Assembly (NCBI GenBank): GCA_017432325.1 | Contig: JAFRJJ010000034.1 | Span: 1 to 44,288, forward strand | Direction of reading: 5' to 3' | DNA: 44,288 bases | DNA from: Solobacterium sp. | GTDB lineage: Bacteria > Bacillota_I > Bacilli_A > Erysipelotrichales > Erysipelotrichaceae | Shown: piece by piece, positions 33,509 to 40,955 of the stretch | How the letters are laid out: each line of letters begins with the position of its first letter | How positions within the stretch are numbered: the first letter of the stretch is position 1 | The notes under the pieces: generated by a model | Told to the model about the DNA's origin: nothing | Seen by the model: only the letters and a program-made list of their open reading frames with translations | The model's database searches: none | Made by a program: the position numbers and the translations under genes

Positions 33509-33785
33509 CTTCAGAAAGTTTTACATGTTTTTTATTATCAAGTTTATCTTTGATATATGACCAAGCTCTTTGAAATTCCTCTTCTTTTTCAGATGAAAAA
33601 TACATATCATCTTCAGATTTATATCGTCTTAGCACACTGCATATATTATCTGCAAATTGTAATCCATGTTGTCTTTGTGAATCTTCCGGATAGATACTTA
33701 CGACATTTGGAATGGTTTTAGTCAGACTCATGATGTTGTTCTCAAAATCAGTCTTTCCAAACCGATCAAATATGACTGTCGTCAC
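33495..33785 (-). pseudogene. 5'-truncated DUF3800-like gene remnant
   Basis: The 96-residue frame resembles only the C-terminal part of DUF3800 proteins (RNase-H-like fold, usually 200-270 residues): VIFDRFGK at the start, and GLQFADNICSVLRRY, matching the family's LQ-AD motif. The frame opens with GTG without a ribosome site, and no N-terminal portion is found upstream, where the NTF2-like gene promoter begins. DUF3800 genes are common in phages and islands, so it is probably a scar of an older insertion at ssrA. A short real protein cannot be excluded. Confidence 0.55.
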
Positions 33786-33834
33786 AATATTATTTTGTGT
33801 ATATCAGAGATAATGATCAGCGCAAATACACTGC

Positions 33835-33863
33835 TTGCAGGAGTGCGAAGCATACGGTATCAT
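33835..33863 (+). promoter_or_regulatory. Promoter of the NTF2-like gene
   Basis: TTGCAG and TATCAT are exactly 17 nt apart, 26 nt before the ATG at 33890. Confidence 0.65.
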
Positions 33864-33889
33864 GGAAACACTTGATCGGGGGGAAATTT

Positions 33890-34285
33890 ATGAATTCTGA
33901 TAAAAAAGAAGTATTGAATCTGGTGAACGCGTATATTCAGGCGGTGCATACACAGAATGAGACTGATTTCAGATCATTATGGCTGGATGAGGATGTCACG
34001 CTGATCTCAGTCGGCAATCTTTTCAAAGGCCTTGATTCTGTTTACAAAGATTTTCTGATCGGCGGAATACAGGCGAAATATGCATCGATCGATCTGATTG
34101 CCGAAGGGCAGCCGTCCGTCCGGTTTCTGGATGAAACAACCGCAGTTGTGATTTTTGCCTACCGGACAGAATGCATCCTGCGGGAGGATGGCTCTGAATA
34201 CGGAATCAGGGGCCTGGAAACACAGCTGCTCAGAAAGAGCGGAAACGGCTGGAAAATCGCCCATCTCCATTACTCGAAAGTGTGA
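33890..34285 (+). CDS. SnoaL/DUF4440-like (NTF2 fold) protein
   Basis: The 131-residue protein matches the small NTF2-fold layout: an N-terminal helix with YIQAVHTQNETDF, then ISVGNLFKGLDSVYKDF and strands ending WKIAHLHYS, the typical last strand of DUF4440/SnoaL-like domains. These domains bind small molecules, act as enzymes or form oligomers; no function can be given here. GGGGGGAAA lies just before the ATG; the longer open frame starting at 33797 would begin before the promoter. It is a single-gene unit, closed by a terminator, in the accessory region. Confidence 0.75.
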   Translation: MNSDKKEVLNLVNAYIQAVHTQNETDFRSLWLDEDVTLISVGNLFKGLDSVYKDFLIGGIQAKYASIDLIAEGQPSVRFLDETTAVVIFAYRTECILREDGSEYGIRGLETQLLRKSGNGWKIAHLHYSKV

Positions 34286-34294
34286 TCCCGGGTC

Positions 34295-34313
34295 AAAGGC
34301 CATGCGGCCTTTT
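34295..34313 (+). terminator. Terminator of the NTF2-like gene
   Basis: AAAGGCC and GGCCTTT form a 7-bp stem with a 4-nt loop and a T run. Confidence 0.75.
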
Positions 34314-34324
34314 CCTTTGCTGTA

Positions 34325-34355
34325 ATCTATTTCGACAAAATGTAACGAAATAGAT
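34325..34355. promoter_or_regulatory. Operator O1, upstream of the IIB-ROK promoter
   Basis: ATCTATTTCG and CGAAATAGAT are perfect 10-bp inverted arms around an 11-bp centre, with the core TTCGACAAAATGTAACGAA. It ends on the first base of the -35 box. The core recurs at 34397 and 35919, so this is very probably the site of the neighbouring ROK repressor. Confidence 0.75.
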
Positions 34356-34383
34356 TGACATCTCTGTTTATACAGGCTATATT
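34355..34383 (+). promoter_or_regulatory. Consensus promoter of the IIB-ROK fusion gene
   Basis: A perfect TTGACA and TATATT are 17 nt apart. Operators O1 and O2 lie on both sides, consistent with tight repression of a strong promoter. Confidence 0.85.
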
Positions 34384-34396
34384 GTGCTTGCAGTAA

Positions 34397-34415
34397 AACG
34401 ACACAATGTGACGAA
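34397..34415. promoter_or_regulatory. Operator O2, downstream of the transcription start
   Basis: AACGACACAATGTGACGAA matches the O1 core at most positions, including CGACA and ACGAA. It lies between the expected transcription start and the CGGGAG ribosome site. Confidence 0.65.
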
Positions 34416-34429
34416 ACGGGAGAACAACT

Positions 34430-35842
34430 ATGGCAAATACTTCGGACAGCCTGAAAAAAAGATTCATTGCACAGATCAGCGAACCTAATCCGGGCTATGA
34501 AATGATCTGTCTTGATGAGAATCATTACAAAATGACATCTGATTATGCGGAAGGTGAAATCAACTTCTATGATCAGGACATCGTGGAATTCCGGATTGTC
34601 AAAAAGGAAACAGATGAGGTGAAATTTTTTATCCATTTCCAGCTGAATGATCCCGCTCATTCCAGCGGGCTGTTTCTGGAAATGAAGGAAGTATTCCTCA
34701 ATCTGAAAAACGAAAGAACGACAAGAATACTGCTTTGCTGCACAAGCGGTCTGACGACTTCCTTTTTTGCACAGCAGCTGAACGCAGCCGCACAGACACT
34801 GTGTCTGGATTACCATTTTGACGCTGTTGACTGGTCAAAGGTGTTTCAGAGCGGAAATGATTATGACGTTATTCTGATCGCACCGCAGGCTGCCCATAAA
34901 TTCAAAAGCTTCACTGATGTATTCCGTGACAGGCTTGTCATGAGAATTCCTTCGCGGATCTTTGGCAGCTATGACTGCGGCGCACTGATTGAAATGGTCC
35001 GCTCTTCATTACGGAAAAAGCGGGCTTCCTCAGCTGAAGTCTCACCGATCCGGCTGCCTGGTTTTGATGACATGCCCCGTACGCTTGCGATCAGTATTCT
35101 GAATATGGCGGAAGGCACCAAAGCGTATGTCAGACTTTATGAGAATGGAAAGATCATCTTTGACAGAGAAACGATCAAAGCACAGTTCTGGATGTCTGAC
35201 TTCTATGACATTCTCGATACCGTTATGGCTCAATACCAGGATATCCGGCTGATCGGCGTTTCGCTTCCGGGTATTGTCAATGAGGGGCATGTGAAACTGC
35301 CGCTGGAAGGTTTTGACAACACAGATGTCGCCGCAAAGCTGCAGGCTTATTCAGGCATTCCGTGTTTCGTGACAAATGATACAAACTCTGCCGCTGTGGG
35401 CTGGTGCGCACAGCAGGATCAGTACGATAACATCGTCTTTCATTTTCAGCCCACCGGTCATTATCAGGCCGGTCAGGGAATTGTCATCAACCGCTGTCTG
35501 ATCACAGGATTGAATTCCATCGCCGGGGAAATTAAATATCTGGTTCCGGAAATGCAGTATTCAGGCAATCCGGATGAAATGATCTGGACACCGGAAGGCG
35601 CGCTTGAAATCGTTGTCAAATTCCTGATTGCAGTCATATCGGTTCTCGGCCCGCAGGCAATCTGTCTGCAGAGTGACATGACGCCGGACACGGAACAGAT
35701 CATAAAAAAACTGCGCAGGAATATTCCTTCCGAATACATTCCTGAAATCATTCAGATCCGGGATATGAAAGAGTACATGTTCCTGGGCACCTTGATCCTG
35801 TGTCAGAGGGAACTGATCAGACAGACAAGCCACAAGAAATGA
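34430..35842 (+). CDS. PTS-IIB-like/ROK-like fusion protein
   Basis: The 470-residue soluble protein joins parts rarely seen together. Residues 1-95 are unrecognised. Residues 98-198 look like a lactose/cellobiose-type PTS IIB domain: strand ILLCCTSGLTTS (100-111) has the Cys-containing phosphate loop, and YDVILIAPQ (145-153) matches the next strand. Residues 216-465 are a ROK domain: GVSLPGIVNEG (276-286), VTNDTNSAAVG (314-324, with Asp317 at the catalytic place) and GLNSIAGEIKYL (360-371). The usual His after GE is replaced by Lys, and no HTH is present. I infer a sensor or odd kinase whose state is set by phosphotransfer. It is under operators O1 and O2. Confidence 0.7.
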   Translation: MANTSDSLKKRFIAQISEPNPGYEMICLDENHYKMTSDYAEGEINFYDQDIVEFRIVKKETDEVKFFIHFQLNDPAHSSGLFLEMKEVFLNLKNERTTRILLCCTSGLTTSFFAQQLNAAAQTLCLDYHFDAVDWSKVFQSGNDYDVILIAPQAAHKFKSFTDVFRDRLVMRIPSRIFGSYDCGALIEMVRSSLRKKRASSAEVSPIRLPGFDDMPRTLAISILNMAEGTKAYVRLYENGKIIFDRETIKAQFWMSDFYDILDTVMAQYQDIRLIGVSLPGIVNEGHVKLPLEGFDNTDVAAKLQAYSGIPCFVTNDTNSAAVGWCAQQDQYDNIVFHFQPTGHYQAGQGIVINRCLITGLNSIAGEIKYLVPEMQYSGNPDEMIWTPEGALEIVVKFLIAVISVLGPQAICLQSDMTPDTEQIIKKLRRNIPSEYIPEIIQIRDMKEYMFLGTLILCQRELIRQTSHKK

Positions 35843-35918
35843 AATGTCTCGTGAAAACCAGACTTTTCAGTGAGGCAGGTCTGCCTGTCAGAAGAATGCA
35901 GGAAGCTGCAGGGTGTTT

Positions 35919-35937
35919 TTCGACACATTATAACGAA
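35919..35937. promoter_or_regulatory. Operator O3 of the ROK repressor gene
   Basis: TTCGACACATTATAACGAA has the same core as O1 and O2. It overlaps a likely promoter (TCGACA at 35920-35925, 18 nt, TAAGAT at 35944-35949) ahead of the repressor gene, implying autoregulation. Confidence 0.7.
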
Positions 35938-35969
35938 ACATGATAAGATAGCACTGAGGTGAGTATAAA

Positions 35970-36914
35970 ATGACCCGAATCAATGAACTGAAGACTGAGA
36001 ATATCCGGGACATCCGTTCATGTTTTTACAGAGGCGGAATCTGGACAAAAAATGAGCTGAGCGATGAAACCGGTCTTTCTCTTGCGGGCACAACCAATGT
36101 ACTGAAATTCCTGCAGGAGCGAAGGGAAATCCTGCTGGTCGGAAAGGCGGACTCGAAAGTCGGCAGGAAGTCCAAGCAATATACACTCAATAAAGATTAT
36201 GCCCATATCGGTACTTTGATAGCCCAATATGGAAAAGATCATCACACATTCAACGCTTTCGCATCTGATCTTGCAGGAAATGAATGTGCAACTGTTATTG
36301 AAACTGATGAAACCGGCGGGATGGAAATCCTGGATGGGGTATTAAGGAAACTTCTGGAAAAAGATCCTTTGATCGCCTGTGTCTGTATCAGTATTCCCGG
36401 TGTCTGTGCCTCCGGCAGGATCGAAGTATGCGATATTGAAGCACTCCGCAATACCGATCCCGGATCACTGATCCGCAATGAAACCGGGCTGCCCTGTGTC
36501 ATTGAGAATGATGTCAACAGTGCCTGCATCGGTTTTTCACACTTACATCCCGGCGTACGGAATCTGGCGGTTTTATATCAGTCATATATTGCCTGCAACG
36601 GCTGCGGAATTCTGATCGACAGAAAGCTCTACAACGGTTTCTCTCACGCCGCAGGTGAGATTCATCTGATTCCTTTTGAAAAACAGACAGATCCGAAAGA
36701 TCTGCTGGAAAAGCAGGCGGCCGCTTTATGTGCCATCCTGAATCCCGAATATATCGGTTATTACAGCGAAGATATTTCGGGTGATCCGGATCTTTCACGA
36801 TTCAACATTCCATCTTCCCAGCTGCCGAAGCTGGAAAGAATCAATGACTTCTATGCCACGGTTCAGAAAGGACTGATATCAATCGGCATAAACAACCTGC
36901 TGAAAAAGGACTGA
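35970..36914 (+). CDS. ROK family transcriptional repressor
   Basis: The 314-residue protein has an N-terminal winged HTH (about 11-60, WTKNELSDETGLSLAGTTNVL) joined to a ROK domain with SIPGVCASGRIE (141-152), ENDVNSA (179-185) and AAGEIHLIPF (227-236). This is the NagC/XylR plan, but shorter than usual (about 380-400), and it lacks the CxCGxxGC zinc motif, so it may be a regulator without kinase activity. The three palindromes near its own promoter and the preceding gene are its expected targets. The start at 35970 is preceded by GAGGTGAG. Likely ligand: a sugar or sugar phosphate handled by the genes that follow. Confidence 0.8.
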   Translation: MTRINELKTENIRDIRSCFYRGGIWTKNELSDETGLSLAGTTNVLKFLQERREILLVGKADSKVGRKSKQYTLNKDYAHIGTLIAQYGKDHHTFNAFASDLAGNECATVIETDETGGMEILDGVLRKLLEKDPLIACVCISIPGVCASGRIEVCDIEALRNTDPGSLIRNETGLPCVIENDVNSACIGFSHLHPGVRNLAVLYQSYIACNGCGILIDRKLYNGFSHAAGEIHLIPFEKQTDPKDLLEKQAAALCAILNPEYIGYYSEDISGDPDLSRFNIPSSQLPKLERINDFYATVQKGLISIGINNLLKKD

Positions 36915-36926
36915 AAGGAGAATACT

Positions 36927-37793
36927 ATGAGGGCAGATTATCATTTACACTGTGAATTTTCCGATGACTCACGGGAAAGAATGGAGAACCAGATTGAGCG
37001 GGCGATTGAGCTGAAACTGGATGAAATATGCTTTACCGATCATGTGGATTACGGCATTAAAAAAGACTGGTCGGAAGGCAGCATTGTCTGGCGGGGCGGC
37101 GATGCCATGAGCTCAGGCGTGGCAGGCAAAGAGCCTTTGGCTAATGTCAATTATCCGGAATATTTCTCGAAGATTGACCGGATGAGAGAAACCTATAAAG
37201 GACAGATCGTGATCAGGAAGGGTCTGGAATTCGGGATTCAGACGATCACTGCGGACCTGTTCCAGAAGCTTTATGACACCTATGCGGATCAGCTTGACTT
37301 TGTGCTGATGTCCATGCATCAGGTGAATAACCTGGAATTCTGGACACAGGACTTCCAGAGAGGAAAGACACAGAAAGAATACAACGAAGAATATTACCGG
37401 GAAATATATGAAACCCAGAAGATTTTCAAAGACTATTCCGTCCTTGCCCATCTGGATCTGATTGTCCGCTACGATGAAAATGGCGTATATCCCTTTGAAA
37501 ATGTGAAAGATATGATCGCGGAAATCCTGAAACTGGCAATTGCCGACGGCAAAGGCATTGAGCTCAATACCTCCAGCTGGAAATACGGCCTGAAAGACAC
37601 ACAGCCAAGCCGCGCGATCTTAAAACTTTACAAAGACCTTGGCGGTAAGATCCTCACGGCCGGTTCCGACGCCCATGTCTCAAAAGTGCTGGCAGATCAT
37701 CTGGATGAAGGCTATCAGATTTTAAGAGATGAGATCGGCTTTACGGAAATCTGCACATTTGATCATATGAAACCGATCTTCCATACTTTATGA
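36927..37793 (+). CDS. PHP-domain phosphatase, histidinol-phosphatase-like
   Basis: The 288-residue protein has the PHP metal-binding pattern: DYHLHCEFSDDS (4-15, His6 and His8), CFTDHVD (35-41, Asp38 and His39), LEFGIQ (100-105, Glu101), SMHQV (129-133, His131), LAHLD (173-177) and GSDAH near the C-terminus. Family members of this size include HisJ-type histidinol phosphatases, but no other his genes are nearby, so a sugar-phosphate or other phosphomonoesterase role is just as likely. AAAGGAG lies 6 nt before the ATG. The stop overlaps the next gene. Confidence 0.85.
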   Translation: MRADYHLHCEFSDDSRERMENQIERAIELKLDEICFTDHVDYGIKKDWSEGSIVWRGGDAMSSGVAGKEPLANVNYPEYFSKIDRMRETYKGQIVIRKGLEFGIQTITADLFQKLYDTYADQLDFVLMSMHQVNNLEFWTQDFQRGKTQKEYNEEYYREIYETQKIFKDYSVLAHLDLIVRYDENGVYPFENVKDMIAEILKLAIADGKGIELNTSSWKYGLKDTQPSRAILKLYKDLGGKILTAGSDAHVSKVLADHLDEGYQILRDEIGFTEICTFDHMKPIFHTL

Positions 37794-38371
37794 TGAGTGA
37801 AATTGAAAAGATGGCAGCCGGCAAGTGGTACGATGCCAATTACAATGAAGAACTGCTGAAATTAAGAGGCCGTGCCATTTCCTTATTAAGCAGACTGAAC
37901 AAACTGTCCGTTGAGGATAATGAAGAAATTCAGTCTCTGATCCATGAACTGCTTGGCTATGAGCCGGATCATCTGGCGCTGATCCTGCCGTTTACATGTG
38001 ACTACGGAACAAATATTTCACTGGGTGAAGATGTATTCATCAATTCAAACTGCTATCTCATGGATGGGGCAAAGATCACCATCGGCTCCCATGTTTTTAT
38101 AGGTCCGTATTGCGGACTATATACCGCTGCTCATCCGCTTCAATACAGATACAGAAACCAGGGACTGGAGAAAGCATTGCCCATCACCATCGGTGATAAC
38201 TGCTGGCTTGGCGCCAATGTTTCAGTCATGCCCGGCGTCACGGTCGGAAACGGATGTGTCATCGCAGCAGGAGCGGTTGTCACAAAAGATCTTCCGGACA
38301 ACGCACTGGCAGCCGGTGTTCCCGCAAAAATCATCCGCTTCATCGACCAGGATGAAGAACTGACAGACTGA
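37790..38371 (+). CDS. Sugar O-acetyltransferase, maltose/galactoside type
   Basis: The 193-residue protein starts with the MAC-domain signature EKMAAGKWYDANYNEEL. Its left-handed beta-helix contains INSNCYLMDGAKITIGSHVFIGP and TAAHPLQY, where His is the catalytic base in the Maa/LacA family, and ends in GNGCVIAAGAVVTKDLPDNALAAGVPAKIIRF. It transfers acetyl from acetyl-CoA to a sugar hydroxyl in the cytoplasm. Either ATG 37790 or ATG 37793 can be the start; both overlap the stop of the PHP gene, showing coupling. Its likely job is to detoxify or tag sugars of this cluster. Confidence 0.88.
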   Translation: MMSEIEKMAAGKWYDANYNEELLKLRGRAISLLSRLNKLSVEDNEEIQSLIHELLGYEPDHLALILPFTCDYGTNISLGEDVFINSNCYLMDGAKITIGSHVFIGPYCGLYTAAHPLQYRYRNQGLEKALPITIGDNCWLGANVSVMPGVTVGNGCVIAAGAVVTKDLPDNALAAGVPAKIIRFIDQDEELTD

Positions 38372-38392
38372 TTGATGAAAGGATAAAAAGAT

Positions 38393-39244
38393 ATGATCCG
38401 TGCAATTCTGCTTGATATCGACGGCACACTGGCCAATTCAAAGAAAATCATCACGCCGAAAACAAAAGAAGCGCTTCTGAAGGCACAGGATAAAGGCATT
38501 CGTCTTGTCATTGCCAGCGGCAGAGCTGACCAGGGTTTATATCAATGGGCGGATGTTCTGGATATGCAGAATCATCACGGTATCTTTGTCTGCTACAACG
38601 GCGCCAAGGTGATGGACTGTCAGACGAAAGAGGTTTTCTTTCATCAGCCGATGAGCATTGAAGAGGGAAAAGAAGTACTTGAACACATGAAAAAGTTCAG
38701 AGTCAGTCCGATCATCATCAAGGATGAATACATGTATACCAATGATGTGTTCTCCGGCATGATCCACAGGAATATCGGTTCTGATATCGTCTTCAATGTC
38801 ATCGAATATGAATCGCGCGGCAACGGATATATTCTCTGCGAAAAGAAAGATCTGGCCGCCTTCGCGGATTATCCGATTGAAAAGATTCTCACGGCAGGGG
38901 AACCGGAATACCTGTGCGATCATTATGAAGAGATGGGCGCACCGTTCAAAGACAGGCTCTCATGCATGTTCACTGCTCCCTTCTATTATGAATTCACCGC
39001 GAAAAACGTAGACAAGGCAAAAGCCATCGACGCTGCTTTCACAAAACTTGGATATGCAGCGGAAGAAATGATTGCCTTCGGCGACGCCGAAAACGACACA
39101 TCCATGCTTGAGTACGCCGGAATCGGAGTGGCTATGGGCAACGCCACCGATGCCTTAAAGGCAGCCGCGGATGAAGTCACCCTCTCCAACGATGAGGACG
39201 GGATCGCGGCATCCCTGTACAGACATATCGACGGACTTCGCTGA
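38393..39244 (+). CDS. Cof-type HAD-IIB phosphatase
   Basis: The 283-residue protein has HAD motif I LLDIDGTL (6-13, nucleophile Asp8 and Asp10), motif II IASGR (about 40-44), the HAD-IIB cap in the middle, and motif IV AFGDAENDTSML near residue 225. These Cof/YbjI-like enzymes dephosphorylate sugar phosphates and similar metabolites in the cytoplasm. AAAGGA lies upstream of the ATG. It is the last gene of the ROK-controlled cluster; a terminator appears only 230 bp downstream, past the long inverted repeat. Confidence 0.88.
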   Translation: MIRAILLDIDGTLANSKKIITPKTKEALLKAQDKGIRLVIASGRADQGLYQWADVLDMQNHHGIFVCYNGAKVMDCQTKEVFFHQPMSIEEGKEVLEHMKKFRVSPIIIKDEYMYTNDVFSGMIHRNIGSDIVFNVIEYESRGNGYILCEKKDLAAFADYPIEKILTAGEPEYLCDHYEEMGAPFKDRLSCMFTAPFYYEFTAKNVDKAKAIDAAFTKLGYAAEEMIAFGDAENDTSMLEYAGIGVAMGNATDALKAAADEVTLSNDEDGIAASLYRHIDGLR

Positions 39245-39305
39245 TCAGAAACAGCAGAAAATAAGCAGATCGGAAAGTAAGCAGTTTTCAGGTCTGTTTG
39301 CTGTT

Positions 39306-39440
39306 ATGACTTGTACTTCCGCTTGTCTTTTACGGTATTTCAACCGGTATTTTCATGTTTTCAAACCGGCCGCCGGCTGAGGCCGCTGTTAAAACTGTTT
39401 GGAAATACCCGGAAGGGACAGGCGGGCGGATTAAGGTCAT
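39306..39440. repeat. Long imperfect inverted repeat with two internal hairpins
   Basis: No gene is apparent between 39245 and 39692. The stretch folds on itself: ATGAC (39306) with GTCAT (39436), CCGCTTGTC (39319) with GACAGGCGG (39417), and CGGTATTTC (39333) with GAAATACCCG (39402). G-U pairs between 39328 and 39331 make the last two arms nearly one helix of about 22 bp. The apex holds CCGGT/ACCGG (39344/39365) and CGGCC/GGCCG (39367/39381), which share a few bases and so may compete. It could be a MITE-like element or a structured RNA; a terminator follows at 39477. Confidence 0.55.
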
Positions 39441-39476
39441 CTTCAATGTGTATAAAGATGAAGAACTACTCATTTT

Positions 39477-39503
39477 CAGGATCTGCGACGATCCTGCTTT
39501 TTT
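39477..39503 (+). terminator. Terminator downstream of the inverted repeat
   Basis: CAGGATC and GATCCTG form a 7-bp stem with a 6-nt loop, followed by CTTTTTT. It closes either the Cof gene transcript or an RNA covering the inverted repeat. Bases 39504-39692 hold no gene I can support. Confidence 0.75.
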
Positions 39504-39692
39504 CTGTGCATGACAGAATCATTGTTTGAGCACGCAGTATACAATGGACATAAAGAGAGTAGGCTCGAAAACTAACTATATCTAGAAAAGATATCCGCAG
39601 GTCAATAAACCTGATGATATAAAAAATGCGATCAAGGCGCAATAAAAACAACCTTGGAAATATAGTTCTTTCAAAAGTGAATTGTTCAATGC

Positions 39693-40640
39693 TTAAATTT
39701 CGTTTTTGATCCACGCATCCAGATGGAAATTGATACCTGCAAATATGGAGAAGAAAGCATTCTTAGCCTTATTGAGGATACGCATCTGATGAAGATGGTA
39801 GTCATTCAGAACACGGTTATTGATTCTTTCTGTACATGTTCTGTTTTTATAGATCTGTTTCCATTTACCGGATTTATAAAGGAGAGGCCCGCCATTGCGG
39901 GGATCTTCACCATCAGTGACATAAACGGTTCTTCCATAAGCGGAAGAGCTGCATTCATCTTTATGAGGGCAATGATCAATCTTTCCCATGGCAAGAGGGC
40001 ACCTGAATTTACGTCTTCCCCGCTGATGATTATATCCGTAGTTGATCATCTCAAGACCAGCTCTGCATACCGGAATACCATTCTGATTGACAGTTTCTTT
40101 CTCATTGCCGGAATTTGAAGAATCTCTTCTTGGATTATGATCAATTACTGGGATAATATGATTAAGACGAAAGTATTGGTAAATGGGCAGACTGTCAGAG
40201 GCAGAATCCAGACACATGTATAAGGGATGCAGGTCGGGATTCATGTCAAATAATTGAGCGGTGGCTGAAATGGAAGTCAGAGCGTCGTGCCTGGAAGCTT
40301 TCTCCAAAGAGATAAAGACGGGCAGGTCAATGTTTCTGGAAGGATTGTGACAGGAGATATTGTAGAAAGTGAAGCCCAGATAGAAGGAATTCAGATCAGA
40401 ATCCCAGCCGATATCAGCGTCAGGTGCAGAGAAGCGAAAAACAGGATCCTCCTCATTGCCGTCCGTTATCTGGTGGCCATACTGGGAAGCGTGGATGTGA
40501 AGAGAGGAACCATCACCGGAGAGGATGAGGTGATCCTCGTCGATGAAACCTGTATCAAGAGAATATGAGAAGATCGATTTATTCATCAATATGGCGCTAA
40601 ATTCGCCACGCGTGGTGAAATATCGTGATGTAATGTTCAA
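39693..40640 (-). pseudogene. 5'-truncated DDE transposase of an IS element
   Basis: The 315-residue frame resembles the catalytic and C-terminal part of a large DDE transposase (IS1182/IS4-like). It has GDGSSLHIHAS with the first Asp, MCLDSASDSLPIYQYF with the second Asp, VIDHNPRR, a Cys-containing insertion (FRCPLAMGKIDHCPHKDEC), and RTCTERINNRVLNDYHLHQMRI with the Glu. The usual N-terminal 100 or more residues are missing: upstream the frame closes with TGA after about eight codons, and the first codon is a TTG without a ribosome site. No terminal inverted repeats could be fixed. It is an inactive remnant marking past IS activity. Confidence 0.7.
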
Positions 40641-40681
40641 AAAACCCAGTAAATAAGCGATTATTCACCAACGCAGTGCAA

Positions 40682-40846
40682 ATTGGGACTTAAAATTATA
40701 ATCTGTTTGTGGTGAAATATGTCTGTAAATGAATGGTTTCAACCGCTAAGAAGGGTATAAAACAGTATAAAATCACATAGATGAAGGCTGTTCCAGACCC
40801 TTCAGCTCCACTTATGAAAAGAAGGATTGAAAAATCCTTCTTTTTG
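40682..40846 (+). repeat. Repeat R1: att-like boundary element
   Basis: First of three related copies. In order: a decayed TTGGGACT box, the shared block GTAAATGAATGGTTTC (40735-40740 at its end), outer stem GAAGGG (40750-40755)/CCCTTC (40798-40803), inner stem AACAG (40761-40765)/CTGTT (40788-40792), TTCAGCTCCA (ending 40810, like the tmRNA 3' end), then a terminator (GAAGGATT/AATCCTTC and T run). It fills the gap between the transposase remnant and the first ATPase gene. Confidence 0.75.
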
Positions 40847-40869
40847 TCTTAATGTATGTATAACGACAC

Positions 40870-40907
40870 GATTTAGACTGCAACAAAACCGATAATCCAT
40901 CTAAATC
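40870..40907. promoter_or_regulatory. Inverted repeat upstream of the DUF234 ATPase gene
   Basis: GATTTAGA and TCTAAATC are perfect 8-bp arms 22 nt apart, about 50 nt before the ATPase start; a TTTAGAC follows again at 40925. It is a possible operator, but short and AT-rich. Confidence 0.35.
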
Positions 40908-40955
40908 TGATGATTATATATTTATTTAGACTAAGAAATACGTTGGGGTGTAAAA

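Noticed and set aside
40287..40568. Plus-strand 93-codon frame opposite the transposase remnant
   Set aside because: It lies fully antisense to recognisable transposase sequence and lacks a ribosome site.
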